Assembly: GCA_015680685.1 (NCBI GenBank)
Contig: MNCI01015561.1
Location: 34,418 to 98,417 of the forward strand
Length of the DNA stretch: 64,000 bases
DNA from: Gnetum montanum
Taxonomy: Eukaryota; Streptophyta; Gnetopsida; Gnetales; Gnetaceae
Reading direction: 5' to 3'
In this document: piece by piece, positions 1 through 11,200 of the stretch
Position numbering within the stretch: the first letter of the stretch is position 1
How the letters are laid out: each line of letters starts with the position of its first letter
Program-made: the position numbers and the translations under genes
The notes under the pieces: model-generated
Seen by the model: only the letters and a program-made list of their open reading frames with translations
Told to the model about the DNA's origin: nothing
Database searches by the model: none

Positions 1-1068
1 TCTGTCAGAGGGTGGGTGCATCTTGCCCTTGCAGCCCATTGTGACCCAGGTGCCCCCCTCGAAGATTTGCCTAGCTTGGTCTCTTGGTCACGGAGGTCTC
101 GCTTTCGGCACCCGACAATCCGCCTCCTGGTGTTCAGGTTTCCCGCAACATGTGCAGTCGGTTGGTTTGCTCCCCTCGGCTATAGCTTTGCGTCTGGGCC
201 TTGGTGCAGCTTCCAGGTTTTCGAATTCAACTTGAAGCTTTTCCTGCCCCCCGGGGACTTCCAAGACGACCTCCCGGATGAGGCCCTTCTTTGCCAGCCG
301 GCGCCAAACGCAGAACCGGATGAAGCCCATGCGCTCCATTGACTGTGTGACTTGGTCGAAGGCGATGAATTCGCCGAAGAAACCCACGATTTTCTGTAGG
401 AAATCCAGGTTCCAAAGTTCCCAAGGGATTTCGGAAACCCACATCCAAACTGGGGCTCAGGTAAACAAGTCGGCCTTGCGGTGGGCCTAGGGACGCCATG
501 GGGTCAAGGCCAGACCCCGTGCCTCGTAAAACCATGGGCCTCCCAACAGCACCGCGTCCCTAGCTTGCCGAGAGGGAAAAATAAACAGAAGTAGGTTCGC
601 GGACAAGCTGCGGATCCCTACTTCCCCCACCTTCCATTGCTCCTGGGCCCACCGCTGGATAAAATCCAGCCGCGGGCGGGCACCCCGGGACACAAAGTGG
701 CCAATAAGGCTCTGCTGCATGGTTTGGACCCCCTCGAGTGGGGGTTGGGTGACCCGGAGGCGTAGAGTATCATCGACCCTTGAGTGGGCCTCGGAGTTGC
801 CCCCAGGTACCAGCCCCCCACCCCCACCATTTCCGCGGGCCAAATCATGTTCTTCGCGAAACCTCTGCCCCCCGCCGACTGTTGCTGGTGGCACATTGGT
901 GCCGGCCTGAGGTTGAGCTTGCGGTTGCTCCGGCTCCTGCTCTTGCGGCTGTTGCTGCTCCTGGTCCTGCGCTTGCTTCTCCTGCTGCTCCTGCTTCTCC
1001 TGTTGGTTCTTCTGTTGCTCCTGCTTCTCCTGTTGCTTCTCCATTTGCTTCTCCTGTTGTTTCTCCAT
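1..1068 (-). pseudogene. LINE ORF1 relic: Gln-rich N-terminus, DUF4283-like domain, CCHC knuckle
   Basis: Read on the minus strand, a Gln/Glu/Lys-rich start (about 920-1068) is followed by a DUF4283-like domain (about 490-700, with FIFPSRQARDAVLLGGPWF) and, after two in-frame stops (TAG at 487-489, TGA at 457-459), by the region [13 protein letters not shown]...SMERMG. It then ends in a CX2CX4HX4C zinc knuckle (CTCCGKPEHQEADC). This is the usual ORF1 order of plant L1-type LINEs, an RNA-binding protein. The same block, including MERMG and the knuckle, recurs on the + strand at 30300-30650, so both are one family. The rest of the element (ORF2) would lie left of the window. Confidence 0.8.
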
Positions 1069-1639
1069 TTGCTTCTCGTCTGCAGCGTTTTGGTTTAATG
1101 CCTTGATGGCATTAAAGGTGAGAACAACGTTGACAGCAGAAACTTGAAATCCATTCAGGAGTAGTGAATTGGTTTAAACACTCATGTATTGTATATACTT
1201 TTAAAATTGATTAAAATTTTGATATTTTTTAAATTTTGTTAATATTGCTATTCCACAATCATGATTTGGAATCTTAGGGATGAAAAAATAATCTACGATC
1301 ATGATTTGTAGCATACAGACAACAATCCTCATGGTTTCACCCTAGAAACTATTCTCTAATTGCAAATGAACCAACATACATAGAAGCATTTTAAAAATAG
1401 TTTGATTCTTTCTCTTCACTACTCCATTTTGGTCAGTCCTATCGGGAACAATCTTTTGATGTATAATACTACAATTTGTGAGGTAGACTGGGAACTCACA
1501 ATTCACTATTCTGCACCATTACCAATTTGTAACTTCTTTGTAAGCAATCTTTTTTGTCTATCCACTATGTCCTTCAATCTTTTAAAGGTCATGAATACAA
1601 AAGGAGATTTACATAGAGCCTTATTTATTATCTTTTAAA

Positions 1640-1930
1640 TCATTACCCTCTTTTGTACTGCCTAACATTCAGCACCATATAAGATAGCGTGCTTAATTGC
1701 TGTCTTGTAAAATTTTTCTATTAGTTTTATTGGGATTCTTTAGCCCATAGAGTACCACTAGCTTGTCTCCATTTTGACCATCTTGCCTCAATCAGATTTC
1801 TTATATCTTTATCAATAGTGGTGCTGTTTGTAGGGAGGAACTTTTGGCCTTGAATTTTCACTTCTGTTTCACCATTGCTTATGCTTTTATTGAACTTGTG
1901 TTCCATATTGTTTTGTTCTTTTTTTTCAAT
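1640..1930 (-). mobile_element. RTE-type non-LTR retrotransposon relic
   Basis: On the minus strand, frame-broken peptide reads IRNLIEARWSKWRQASGTLW, followed after a frameshift by KFYKTAIKHAILYGAE-like sequence. This matches the C-terminal end of the reverse transcriptase region of plant RTE-clade elements (typically IRAGWLKWRRASGVL...KFYRTAIRPA.LYG). It is short, frameshifted and lacks catalytic motifs, so it is a dead fragment. Confidence 0.6.
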
Positions 1931-3672
1931 CGTTATGCAGTCTGAAACTTTGAGTGGACACTATACTTCATAGTCAACTCACTTGAAACATAATTCTCAT
2001 TCTATTGGCCCATGTTCAGCAATTTGTCATGGTCAACTTTTAATTATCTGTTACCACAGTTTTGTTCATGAATGATCGTAGAAGGTTCTTGTCATCATCT
2101 TCCAATGATAGGCAGTGCACATAATTTGTCAGATTGTCCATATCTTTTCCATCTTCTATCTTTCTACTTCCAGGGCACTTTAATACCATGTTAAACTGTG
2201 TGGTCAGGATCTTTTATTGAGGTAGACACAGGAACAATGAAATTTTTAATACAAAATGTTCTTGAATAATTCTTACATGATGTGAATTGCAAATGTTCTT
2301 TCACTGACGTTTAGAGTCGTTTCATGAATATTTTTCTTTTGACTATTTGGTTGTGGTCTTTTTTCTATTTCGGAACTGACCCTTTTAAACTTACGTATTT
2401 ACTTTTGACACTCATAATACAGAAATATATCACCAGCAGGTGTCACGACTCTCTACAATACGCTCACATTATTTTGTGAGCTAAAGCATTCATCATTCTA
2501 ATTTTTGCGAGCACACACAGCTTTAACATGACTTGACTTTTCAATAATCGTGAAGTATGAACTACTAACTGACACATGGCCTGCATAATTCTTCAGCCAA
2601 TTACCTATTCTATTGATCTCTACTGTCACATTGTGGTTATAATTGAATAGATTGTGAGGAACGAATACAGAATAATTTGTGGAAGAGAGAAGGTTGGAAA
2701 TTTAGGTGACCTGTTCCTGAGCAAACCATCCAATTAGCTGAAGTCTGTGAGCTCTTGCTAACCCATCTTTAGGGGTTCATTCGAAATTTTTTAACTCTTA
2801 TAAAACCATGAGCTCAAAGTACATCAGCAAGTTACCTATTTGGACTATGAGCTGTTCTACTCTTTGACTTGGTCATAAATCTTAGCAGGATTATGCTTGT
2901 AAACATTGGTAAGTCAACTGGGTTTTCTGTTTGATTTTGCTTCTCCAGGTTGACTTATTAGGTTCTCTCATTAATGCTTTATGAATTTCTTGTTTTAGCC
3001 TTCATGAAGCAGCCATGTAGACTCATATTTGCTGTAACCATTTTTTTAAACTGGAGCTAGTTTTTAGTCTCATAGAAAATACGTTTTTAAATGAAAGAGT
3101 TTTGGAGAATTGCTTGTTGCCGATAAGTGCTGATACAAGTATAAGACATTAATTGTTTCAATAATATCTGAAATTGAACTTTAAAGTTCAGTGGTTCCTT
3201 ATTTGTCTACATGGATGTAATAAAATTGTTCAGTTTCAGTTCCTTAGGTGTCCACATGGATTTAATCTTTGCCTGATCTATTTAAGTTATAAAAACAATA
3301 AAAAAATATTATGAACATAAATTGAGTACATTTTTTTCCATCTGCCTCTTAGATCATGGGGCTATACTTACCCTAGTAACTAATAAAGATACATATCACT
3401 CATTATAATGATGGGTTGATTAGAGGGCCTGCATACCTCCTTCATGCATTAGTTATTACAAGTTGTTGATTAGATGAGACCTTACTACTTCTCATAATTC
3501 TAAGGCTTGATGCATTGATTGCATATCTCCAATCTTTAGTAGACTAAGATACCTCAAAGACTAGTATAGCCAAGGATGATGTCTAACACTTCTCATCACT
3601 TAGGAAGTTAGAAAACATCAAACATTTATGTGACTTACTTGTTTCAAGTTTTATTTTACAAGCAACACCAAT

Positions 3673-3797
3673 ATGATTAGAAACCCTTTGGGCCCTAGCA
3701 TAAGCAATTCACACGAATCAAATGCATCATCTACCTAATTATTAATTGTGAATTTAGGTAAATTGCTTATCCTAGGACTGGAAGGGTTTCTAATCAT
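3673..3797. repeat. 125-bp inverted repeat (hairpin), 37-bp arms
   Basis: The arm at 3673-3709 (beginning ATGATTAGAAACCCTT) is the near-perfect reverse complement of the arm at 3761-3797 (ending AAGGGTTTCTAATCAT). A shorter inner stem (TACCTAA / TTTAGGTA) is also present. This could be a small foldback/MITE-like element or a transcribed hairpin; no clear target duplication was seen. Confidence 0.75.
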
Positions 3798-4574
3798 AAT
3801 GCATGGGGGTTCATTTTTATGGAAAGCAAATAAACATACATGATCACAACATAGTTTCTTTCATTTCTTTGCACAAAATAAAAGAGCATAATTTTTGGTA
3901 AATAAATGGGTTCAACATATTGAAAAAGAATAAATAAATAATATTTTACTTTGCATGAAAGGAAAATTTAACTTCGGTAAAATCTACAAAACATTCATTA
4001 TGCATTAAAAGACTTACCTTAAGAAGACTTTGCTTCCAAGATCAACTGTCCTCAACTTATAATAGAGAGTAGATAACTATGCATTTCAAGTAAGTTCTTA
4101 AATGCCAAATACTGAATGCGCTCATACATCAATAATGGAATGCTGTAGTGCATAACTTTCCTTCTCATTTATCTCAAGAAAAGGGCTGTTACTGTCTTAT
4201 ACTGGTGGACCTAGATAAGTGTTCACATGTGGAAATCAACCAATATTTCCTCCATTTTCAGGCATCCTAAATTTGTCAATGTCAGTTTAAAAGCAAGGCC
4301 TGAATTTTTGGCAAACAAATTTGAGTATAGAAGAGATTGAGGGCTTAAAATAAATATGAAATTATTGTTATCAACACAGTTTGTGAAAGTGGCGATTTAA
4401 CAACTTTTTCCCTCAGGCTAAGGCATTTTCAAGCTCTGCTATTCTATAGGTTTAGTGACTGAGATATGGGGAATCACCAACTATTTATTTTAGATAAATG
4501 TTGTTATTGTTTCCCTTTCAAATGTATACAGACCCTACCAAGACCCTACATAACTTGAAAGTGATACCAAGTTA

Positions 4575-5900
4575 TTTTTTTCTTTTGGGAAAAATTTGGG
4601 CTATATTACGTTAAAAAACAATATACAGAATGTACAAGCCAAGCTCCCAAAATAGAGGAAATGGATCTCCCCTCCTTGCCATGCACAGAGGACCCCTGAA
4701 CAAAAACTCTGCGGGGAGGGCCAGTAGGCAAAACACCCCCCCACCCCCTGCTAGAACCACCCTTACACCAAAATCCCCCAAAACACACCCCAACACCACC
4801 CGGCCCCACCTCCCCAATAAACCCACAGCCCAGCACAACTGATGCAATCACAACAACAAAAATAGCGAAGACACCATCCCTCCCCTCCTCGACTACAATC
4901 GATATGGCAGTTGAGTACAATGGCAGTAGGTGCACTTTTGCATGTCTATGGCATCCAGGACATCCCTGTGTAGCTTTGTGTCAACAAAGGCCGCTACCTC
5001 TTGAAAGCTTTTGAAAGCCTTTGCTGCCTCACTCCCCTTCTTGTCGAGGTGGAATTCTCTCCCTTGCCTGTGTATGTGCTGTTGCAAGGCTGACCATGGG
5101 GTGTTCCTACCAATGTTGAGAATGACATAAGGGCATCTGCCCTCTTGCAGTGGCTATACTATGTTAAAAAATAATATATAGAATGTACAAGCCAAGCTCC
5201 CAAAACAAGGGAAATGGATCTCTCCCCTCCTTGCCATGCATAGAGGACCCTTGAACAAAAACTTTGTGGGGAGGGCCAATAGGCAAAAAGACCCCTTGCT
5301 AGAACCACCCTTACAACAAAAGTTCCTGGAACACACCCCACCACCACCCACTCCCCACCCCCGTGCAACCAAGAGTGTGCCCTGTTGGCATGGGCCTTAT
5401 CTAGCTGACATCGGATTTGGTCCTCCTCCTCCTGTTCCCGAGCTTGATGCTCGGCCACCACCTGTTGCTTGGTCTCGTCCTCTAGCTCCTGCCTCACTCT
5501 TTCCTAGAGCTTTGCCTCCTATTCAAGTTGGAATGTCGCCTTAGCCAAGTCCTGTTGAATTCTTTATTCTTTGACAGCCACTCAGACGACCTTAGCTTGC
5601 TGCATGGCCCACAACTCCCTTTCTTTTTGGACCTCCTCCTCCCTTTGGCACCACTGCTCCTCCCACATTGACCTCTTTGTGGCCTGCCCCTACAGGAAAT
5701 GAGCTCTCCCGAGTTGGGGACCACCCCCACGCTCCTGGCCCTCAACCTCCTCCTCTTGTGCATTAGTCGATGGACACACTTGTCAGCGACAGCCTCCCAT
5801 GTTCCCACCCCCCCAAATAAAAAAAAGAAACCCTAGGTGCCTCACCCCCAGCTTCTCCCCTCCAACACTGCCAACTTCCATGCCCCCCACCCCTTGCATC
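4575..5900 (-). mobile_element. LINE 3'-end fragment with duplicated 3' UTR
   Basis: Minus-strand sequence encodes the charged coiled-coil module of the LINE family (5375-5500, with AEHQAREQEEEDQIRCQLDK) and, at 4930-5090, a segment REFHLDKKGSEAAKAF that is homologous to [14 protein letters not shown] on the + strand near 36260. The 3' UTR (GTCCTCTGTGCATGGCAAGG type) is present twice, at about 4608-4800 and 5155-5350. The A-rich end CCCAAAAGAAAAAAA lies near 4575 and matches the end of the LINE copy at 27660-27678. Confidence 0.7.
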
Positions 5901-6741
5901 ATGAATAATCCTTCCTTGTCCAAGACAATGCAACAACAAACAGTAACGAAATATTTTTGTATAGCAAGGGTTTGGAATACACACCTCTAGAATTTCAGTT
6001 GGCTAATTGGGAAGGGAGAAGACACTCCAAGCTTGCCTCAAGAATGAGCTTCAAATTGCAAGTCCAAGGTGCAGCCAGAACTCTCTCCTTTAGCAGTAGC
6101 AGCAGAGTCAATGTCTTATGCCTTCACAAAAACTCACAAAGATTGCTGAGACAACCCTCATATTCACCCCAAAAGACAAGTTATTTTTGGTCCTTTTATC
6201 TATTTTTTCACACTTTATATAATTTATCTACCAAAAATCATTGATATTGAACTTTTTGTACATCCAACATTTTACAGATGTCAAGCTGGTTGTAACAAGC
6301 ACTCACATGCCATGGCTACCATGCTAGAAATCAATATTTTAATTGAATCAAAGAATAATTGAATCAAAGAAAATATGGGCTCACTAGGTACTAGTTTAAT
6401 TGTCTAACATTAAAATCTGAAAATCTATTAGTCCAATCAAGTAATTAATTATAGATTTATGCTATGCAATTGAGTTAGTCCACCAAATTTGACTGTGACC
6501 TGAATTTGAATTTTTGATGTAATTTAATTAATTAAATATTAAATATATTAAAAATTCTAACCAAACACCAAAATACACCATGCATCCACGTTACATTAAT
6601 TTCATGGTATTATTCTAAAATGATGTTAGTGTTTTCCATCTTCATTCATGTAGAGAGAATTTAGAAATAAATAGTAAGCTTGCTTATGTCACCTAATCAA
6701 AAGTCTTCACATTAACTTGGAAGCGTTAGACATTAGGCACA

Positions 6742-6743
<2 letters not shown>

Positions 6744-6782
<39 letters not shown>

Positions 6783-6783
6783 N
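6744..6783. repeat. (AT)n microsatellite ending at an ambiguous base
   Basis: About 39 bp of perfect alternating TA/AT ends at position 6783, which is N, the only ambiguous base I noticed. The true repeat length is therefore uncertain in the assembly. Confidence 0.95.
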
Positions 6784-7241
6784 TTTAGAACAAGTTCATG
6801 TCTAAGTATGTAATAGAGTATTATACTCACATGTACAAATATGGGACACTACAAGGTCTTTTGCTGAACCTAACATTAATTTGTGAGTTATACAGTGCAG
6901 TAACTTTGAGTATATCCTTAGTGAGGATTATACACCTAATGCAAATTGAAGGTGTTTAATGATGATAGAAGAAGATGCTCATAGCCAACTCTTCTTCAGC
7001 CAGTTTAGTCTGATTTTAATAATGAAAAACAATTTTTATGCAAAATAAAACAAATTTAACATTTAGAATATCTACTTCTTACAATATGAAACCAGCTGGC
7101 TTTGACTGTTTTATGTGGCCATTTTTATTTCTTTTCTTAATACTTTGTATTTTATCTTATATTTATTATTTATCCTGTAGGCAACCCATTTTGTTGGCAC
7201 AAGTCTAGGATGATGATGATGATTTATTGTTTATCCTGCAG

Positions 7242-8260
7242 TGACACAGAGAATGTGACTGAGGGAGCTATTACAGCAGGAGCTATTACTGCAATTCCAC
7301 CTGCAACTACGCTTGTCAAAGCCCTAGTGATGCTTGGTTCACCAGCTCTTGCTATGGACCCACACTACTGCTCAATGCTGTTATTATTCTCCCATCATCC
7401 ATGTCTTGTCAGAGGAAGCCGAAAAAATATAGCATGGAAGGTTAGCAATAGCATTCTTGTTTGTTTAATAGTAAAACATATATCATTTTCAGAATCTTCG
7501 TTATAACTGTGCTGGTTAGCAATATCATGTAGTCATATATAATATACTTGATATTTGCTCCCTTGACTCAACCTTTGAAAAGGAATTTTAAAAAGTATTT
7601 TAGAATTGTGCTTTAGAGTAATATTGCTCCTAGTGATTAATGTTTCTGCTGTTGTATCTAGGATTGCTATTTTCTTGTTTCCTCTGCGTCTGTTTAGTTT
7701 AATTATGCAGTTGCTTTCTATATGAATGAGTGTTCCTTTCTTTTAATTGTTACTTCAACCAAGTAACTTTCAGCTATTTTGAGGAGTTCGTTATGTTTTT
7801 GAGCCAATGAGAAAACCGTTGTGGTAACTATTTTGATTATATGTGCAATCTGTGACATTTAAGAATTGGTGTAGCATTGAATCTTAATGAAATTGAAATT
7901 TCGATGCAAACTTCTGCATCTGATCATAGTGTTTTATACGTAATTTATTGATGTGTGAATTCCTTTTTTATTCTCTTGTTTTGGTTTTTTCATTAGTTTT
8001 AGTTGTTTCTTCTTATTCTTATTATTGTTTCTCTGTCATCTGGAAAGTGCTTTCTCCAAACTATCAGGGGATCTACAAAAAGCATAAGACTAGTATTTAG
8101 TGGCCCTAATGGATTGATCTTTATCATGCAACCTTGCAGGATAACGTTTTTTGCATTTTTTATTTTTTGTTTTTATTTGTAGGTTTTGGTTCAAAGCATG
8201 AGAAAGATTGGTGTGGAGATAAAACAAACAGTGGCGGCTGATCCTACATCATGCTGTGAG
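7242..8260 (+). CDS. GCN1: GCN1 exons 1-2 of window (7242-7440, 8183-8260)
   Basis: Exon 1 contributes two thirds of its first codon from an unseen upstream exon, then about 66 residues that include the family signature FSHHPCLVR and end at IAWK. Exon 2 has 26 codons, starting [10 protein letters not shown]. The intron between them is 742 bp and shows nothing recognisable. The first acceptor is chosen at 7240-7241; a near-copy of this acceptor lies 61 bp upstream at 7179-7180 (see findings). The match to the plant protein around FCSHHPC...AVWKRLQKCL makes the frame secure. Confidence 0.92.
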
Positions 8261-11200
8261 GTATCAGTACAATTAACTCACTTTCATGCTATGCTTTCTG
8301 ATTTTTGAACACTTGCGATTGTTTAGGGAGCATAATGACACTTTTTAGCAGGTAAACTATGTTGTCAAATGGAATGCAAGAATTAGGCTTGCTTGGTGTA
8401 GCACATAAAAACATGTGTCGAATGCTCCTAAGCGCAATAAATCGGCAAAATCTATAGGCACATCTTACCATTACATGACTGTGCACTGTTACATGTGCCC
8501 ATTTTGCTTCAGTCGGTATCTGTATATTCAATTTTTTTGAACTTGTGTGTTCTCAAACTTAGCAGTTAATACCAACATACCCAGAGAGACAGCAAACTTA
8601 TGTGTAGCGATGACCATTTATTAATTTAAACATATTACATAATACAATTTTTCTTAGTACAACATTCATATGGCATTCATTATTGTGTTAGCTTAGTACT
8701 TTTAAAAGGCACAAAATCTAAGGAGGAGAGCTGAAGGAATTGAACGGTTCATGTTTGGTTTGAGAAGAGATTGTTGGTATCTTCATGTTAATTCATCTCC
8801 ATAACATTTAGCTTCCTGACGCTCCAAGCACTCAATGATGTATATCTGCTCTTCATGAAGTACTCGTTACAAAAGTCCATCTTTTTCTTACTGAGCACTC
8901 TCTCCCTTTGACCTATCACTCTTTTACGGTAACACTCAAATATCATGTCTCATAGATGATGGCCTAACTGTTGTTAATAGTTAGCTTTCCGGTCCTATAG
9001 GAGTTAGAGCTTTCTTTTCTTTTTTAGTAAATAAAATGTTAAAATTTTTTTAATGTCTTGTGAGAAGATATCTTAGTAAAATTTATTTAGCAATTGTTGT
9101 TTGCTGTGGTATCAGCAGTAATGATCTTATTTAATATAAGCAAATAGTTGTGTGAGTGTGTCCTTGACATGGTCCAAGAGGCAATGCTTGTAGAGGGATT
9201 GGTGGGTTAATGGTTTGCAGTTAATATTGGGCTGGTCAGACATGCTACACATGAAAATACTCTAAGTTATGAGTTCAATTCCAGTGGGTAGCATTGAGTT
9301 ATAAATTTCTACCTAAGTTCTAATTTGTGTCTGCTATATGCCTTGGAGTACATATAGTCATTTAATTCTGATTTCGACACCTCTCTCACTCTTTAAAGGG
9401 TTTTGCAAATGGTGTTTGGAGGCTTTGCAGAGGGTTTTGCATAGGGTTTGGCAAGGAAGATTTTTTTGCTTTTGCAGATCTTCTGAGGCTTTGCAGGTTT
9501 TACTGAGGGTTTTCCGAGGAGGGCTTTGTTTCTTTACTGGATGTTTGTAGAGTGTTTTTGCTGCTTTGTGGAGCAATGTTTTATCAATTCACTGAACGTA
9601 TGGCTCCACCTACTAAGTCTGAAATTCATGAAATTCTTAGTAAGTGTGCACAATCTGGGTGACCTTTTTGACGAAAATATGCCTATCTCTTTCAAAACAA
9701 CGTTAGCCTTTTGCATTTTCTATTATATAATACAAGGGTTTAGATAACTACTGTTTGGAAGATATTTTAGTTATTTGAAAAATCAAACAAAAATCGGTAA
9801 AACTAGAGAGCAGTTTGATTGTACATTGGATGTAGTAAGAGGAAGAGAAGGAATAAGAGAAGTAAAGACATACGAAAATATCTTTTAGTTCCTGTCAGTG
9901 GTGTGCCTGATTTCACTATGGCAGTGTGTTGATGGTAGATTTATCTTCCTGGAAACTAAAGAAAGATGCATAGTCTTCAGTAGGTGTTGGATAAATATTC
10001 TCAGGTCCTAGGCTTAAAATTTGAATTTGAGAAAAGCACATTGTTTTCTTTTCCTCTTTGGGAGATTAGAAAGAAAAATATTTCATATATGTTTATATGT
10101 AAATGGCTCAGTCTTCCTAGAAAATCCTTAGGTATACTTTCACCTTGAAGGAATAAAAATTTATGGACTGCTGTTCAAGCAAACAATTGTGCAAAAGTAG
10201 GCCAGTAGGTGGGGTAAACTTCTTAACCTGCTTACTGGATAATTATATTTACTTTGAGGCTTTCCTCAGTTTATCCTGTTATATTTATTGTCATGTTTGT
10301 CCACATTGAAGGAGGTAGTTAATATACTAGAGAAATTTGCATGCGATTTTCTTTGACAAAATTCTAAAAGGATAAAAAATTTCATTTGTTGAATTAGAAT
10401 TCATCCTGTTACTCATAGGAATGTGGACGTGGACCAAAAAGATTTACGTTGTTTGAATATGGCAGTTTCAAGGAAGTTGTCATGAAGGATCATGATTGCG
10501 GATGTTATGTGAGTTAAAATAATAAAAGCGAAATAAGTGAACCAGGGAAAAGATTTTCTATAAGGACTGCATATTATTGGTTTTTCAACAAAATGGAAAG
10601 GACTTGAGAGAGTGCATATATGGATAAAATTCATTGAATGGAATCTGAAGATGGTGAGGCTTTGCTATGGAAAATAAAGTTATATCAAGTTGCAAAAGCT
10701 TACGATACTTCTTAAATAGGTCAAATAAATAAGTAAGCTAGTTGTTGGAAGAAATTGGGCCTCATTTCTAAATTTCATGTGTTTTCAAAATGACATGAAA
10801 AGAAGCTAGATAATGGTTAGCAGATGGTTTTGCTAGAATGCTTGCGAGGATTGTAAACATATGGCATGCAGTTGCTAATATTTTGGAATAAAATTTGGTT
10901 AAATACAAATAAACATTATTTTAATAACAAACTATTTACAAGATATTGTAGCAATCTGGACTTGGATTGGAGTGCAGTGTGCTAATAGAATATGGATTGC
11001 TTTGCTGGCCTATGTAATCTCTTAACTTTGGAAGGAAGGAAATGGAGGGATAGAAAGCAATCTAGGTAGATCATAATGGTGAGAAATAAAAAGTCGAACA
11101 GAATATGTGAAAGTTAAAATGGGGTCTGACTGCCTGTATGTTTTACTGTTCTGAGATTATAAATTTAAATTTCTGAGGCTAGGAATGGGCCTTGAATCAT

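Larger units (their letters stand above)
1069..7241. other. Probable GCN1 intron sequence upstream of first visible exon
   Basis: I searched this stretch for peptide that should precede the first visible exon in plant GCN1 and found none, so it is probably part of a very long intron whose 5' end is off the window. Besides the elements listed separately (RTE-like relic, hairpin, LINE 3' ends, AT microsatellite) it is AT-rich unique-looking sequence. 1931-3670, 3800-4570 and 5900-6740 show nothing I can name. Confidence 0.6.

Noticed and set aside
784-1106. Leu-rich plus-strand frames that look like transmembrane protein
   Set aside because: They are the complement of the Gln/Glu-rich LINE ORF1 repeat; poly-Leu arises from CTN repeats read on the other strand.
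4606-4935. Gly/Val-rich minus-strand open frame
   Set aside because: It lies in the LINE 3' UTR repeat, and its near-copy at 5154-5497 diverges in frame, so it is not selected as coding.
6744-6783. AT repeat as a promoter or origin
   Set aside because: Plain microsatellite within intronic sequence, with an assembly ambiguity at its end.
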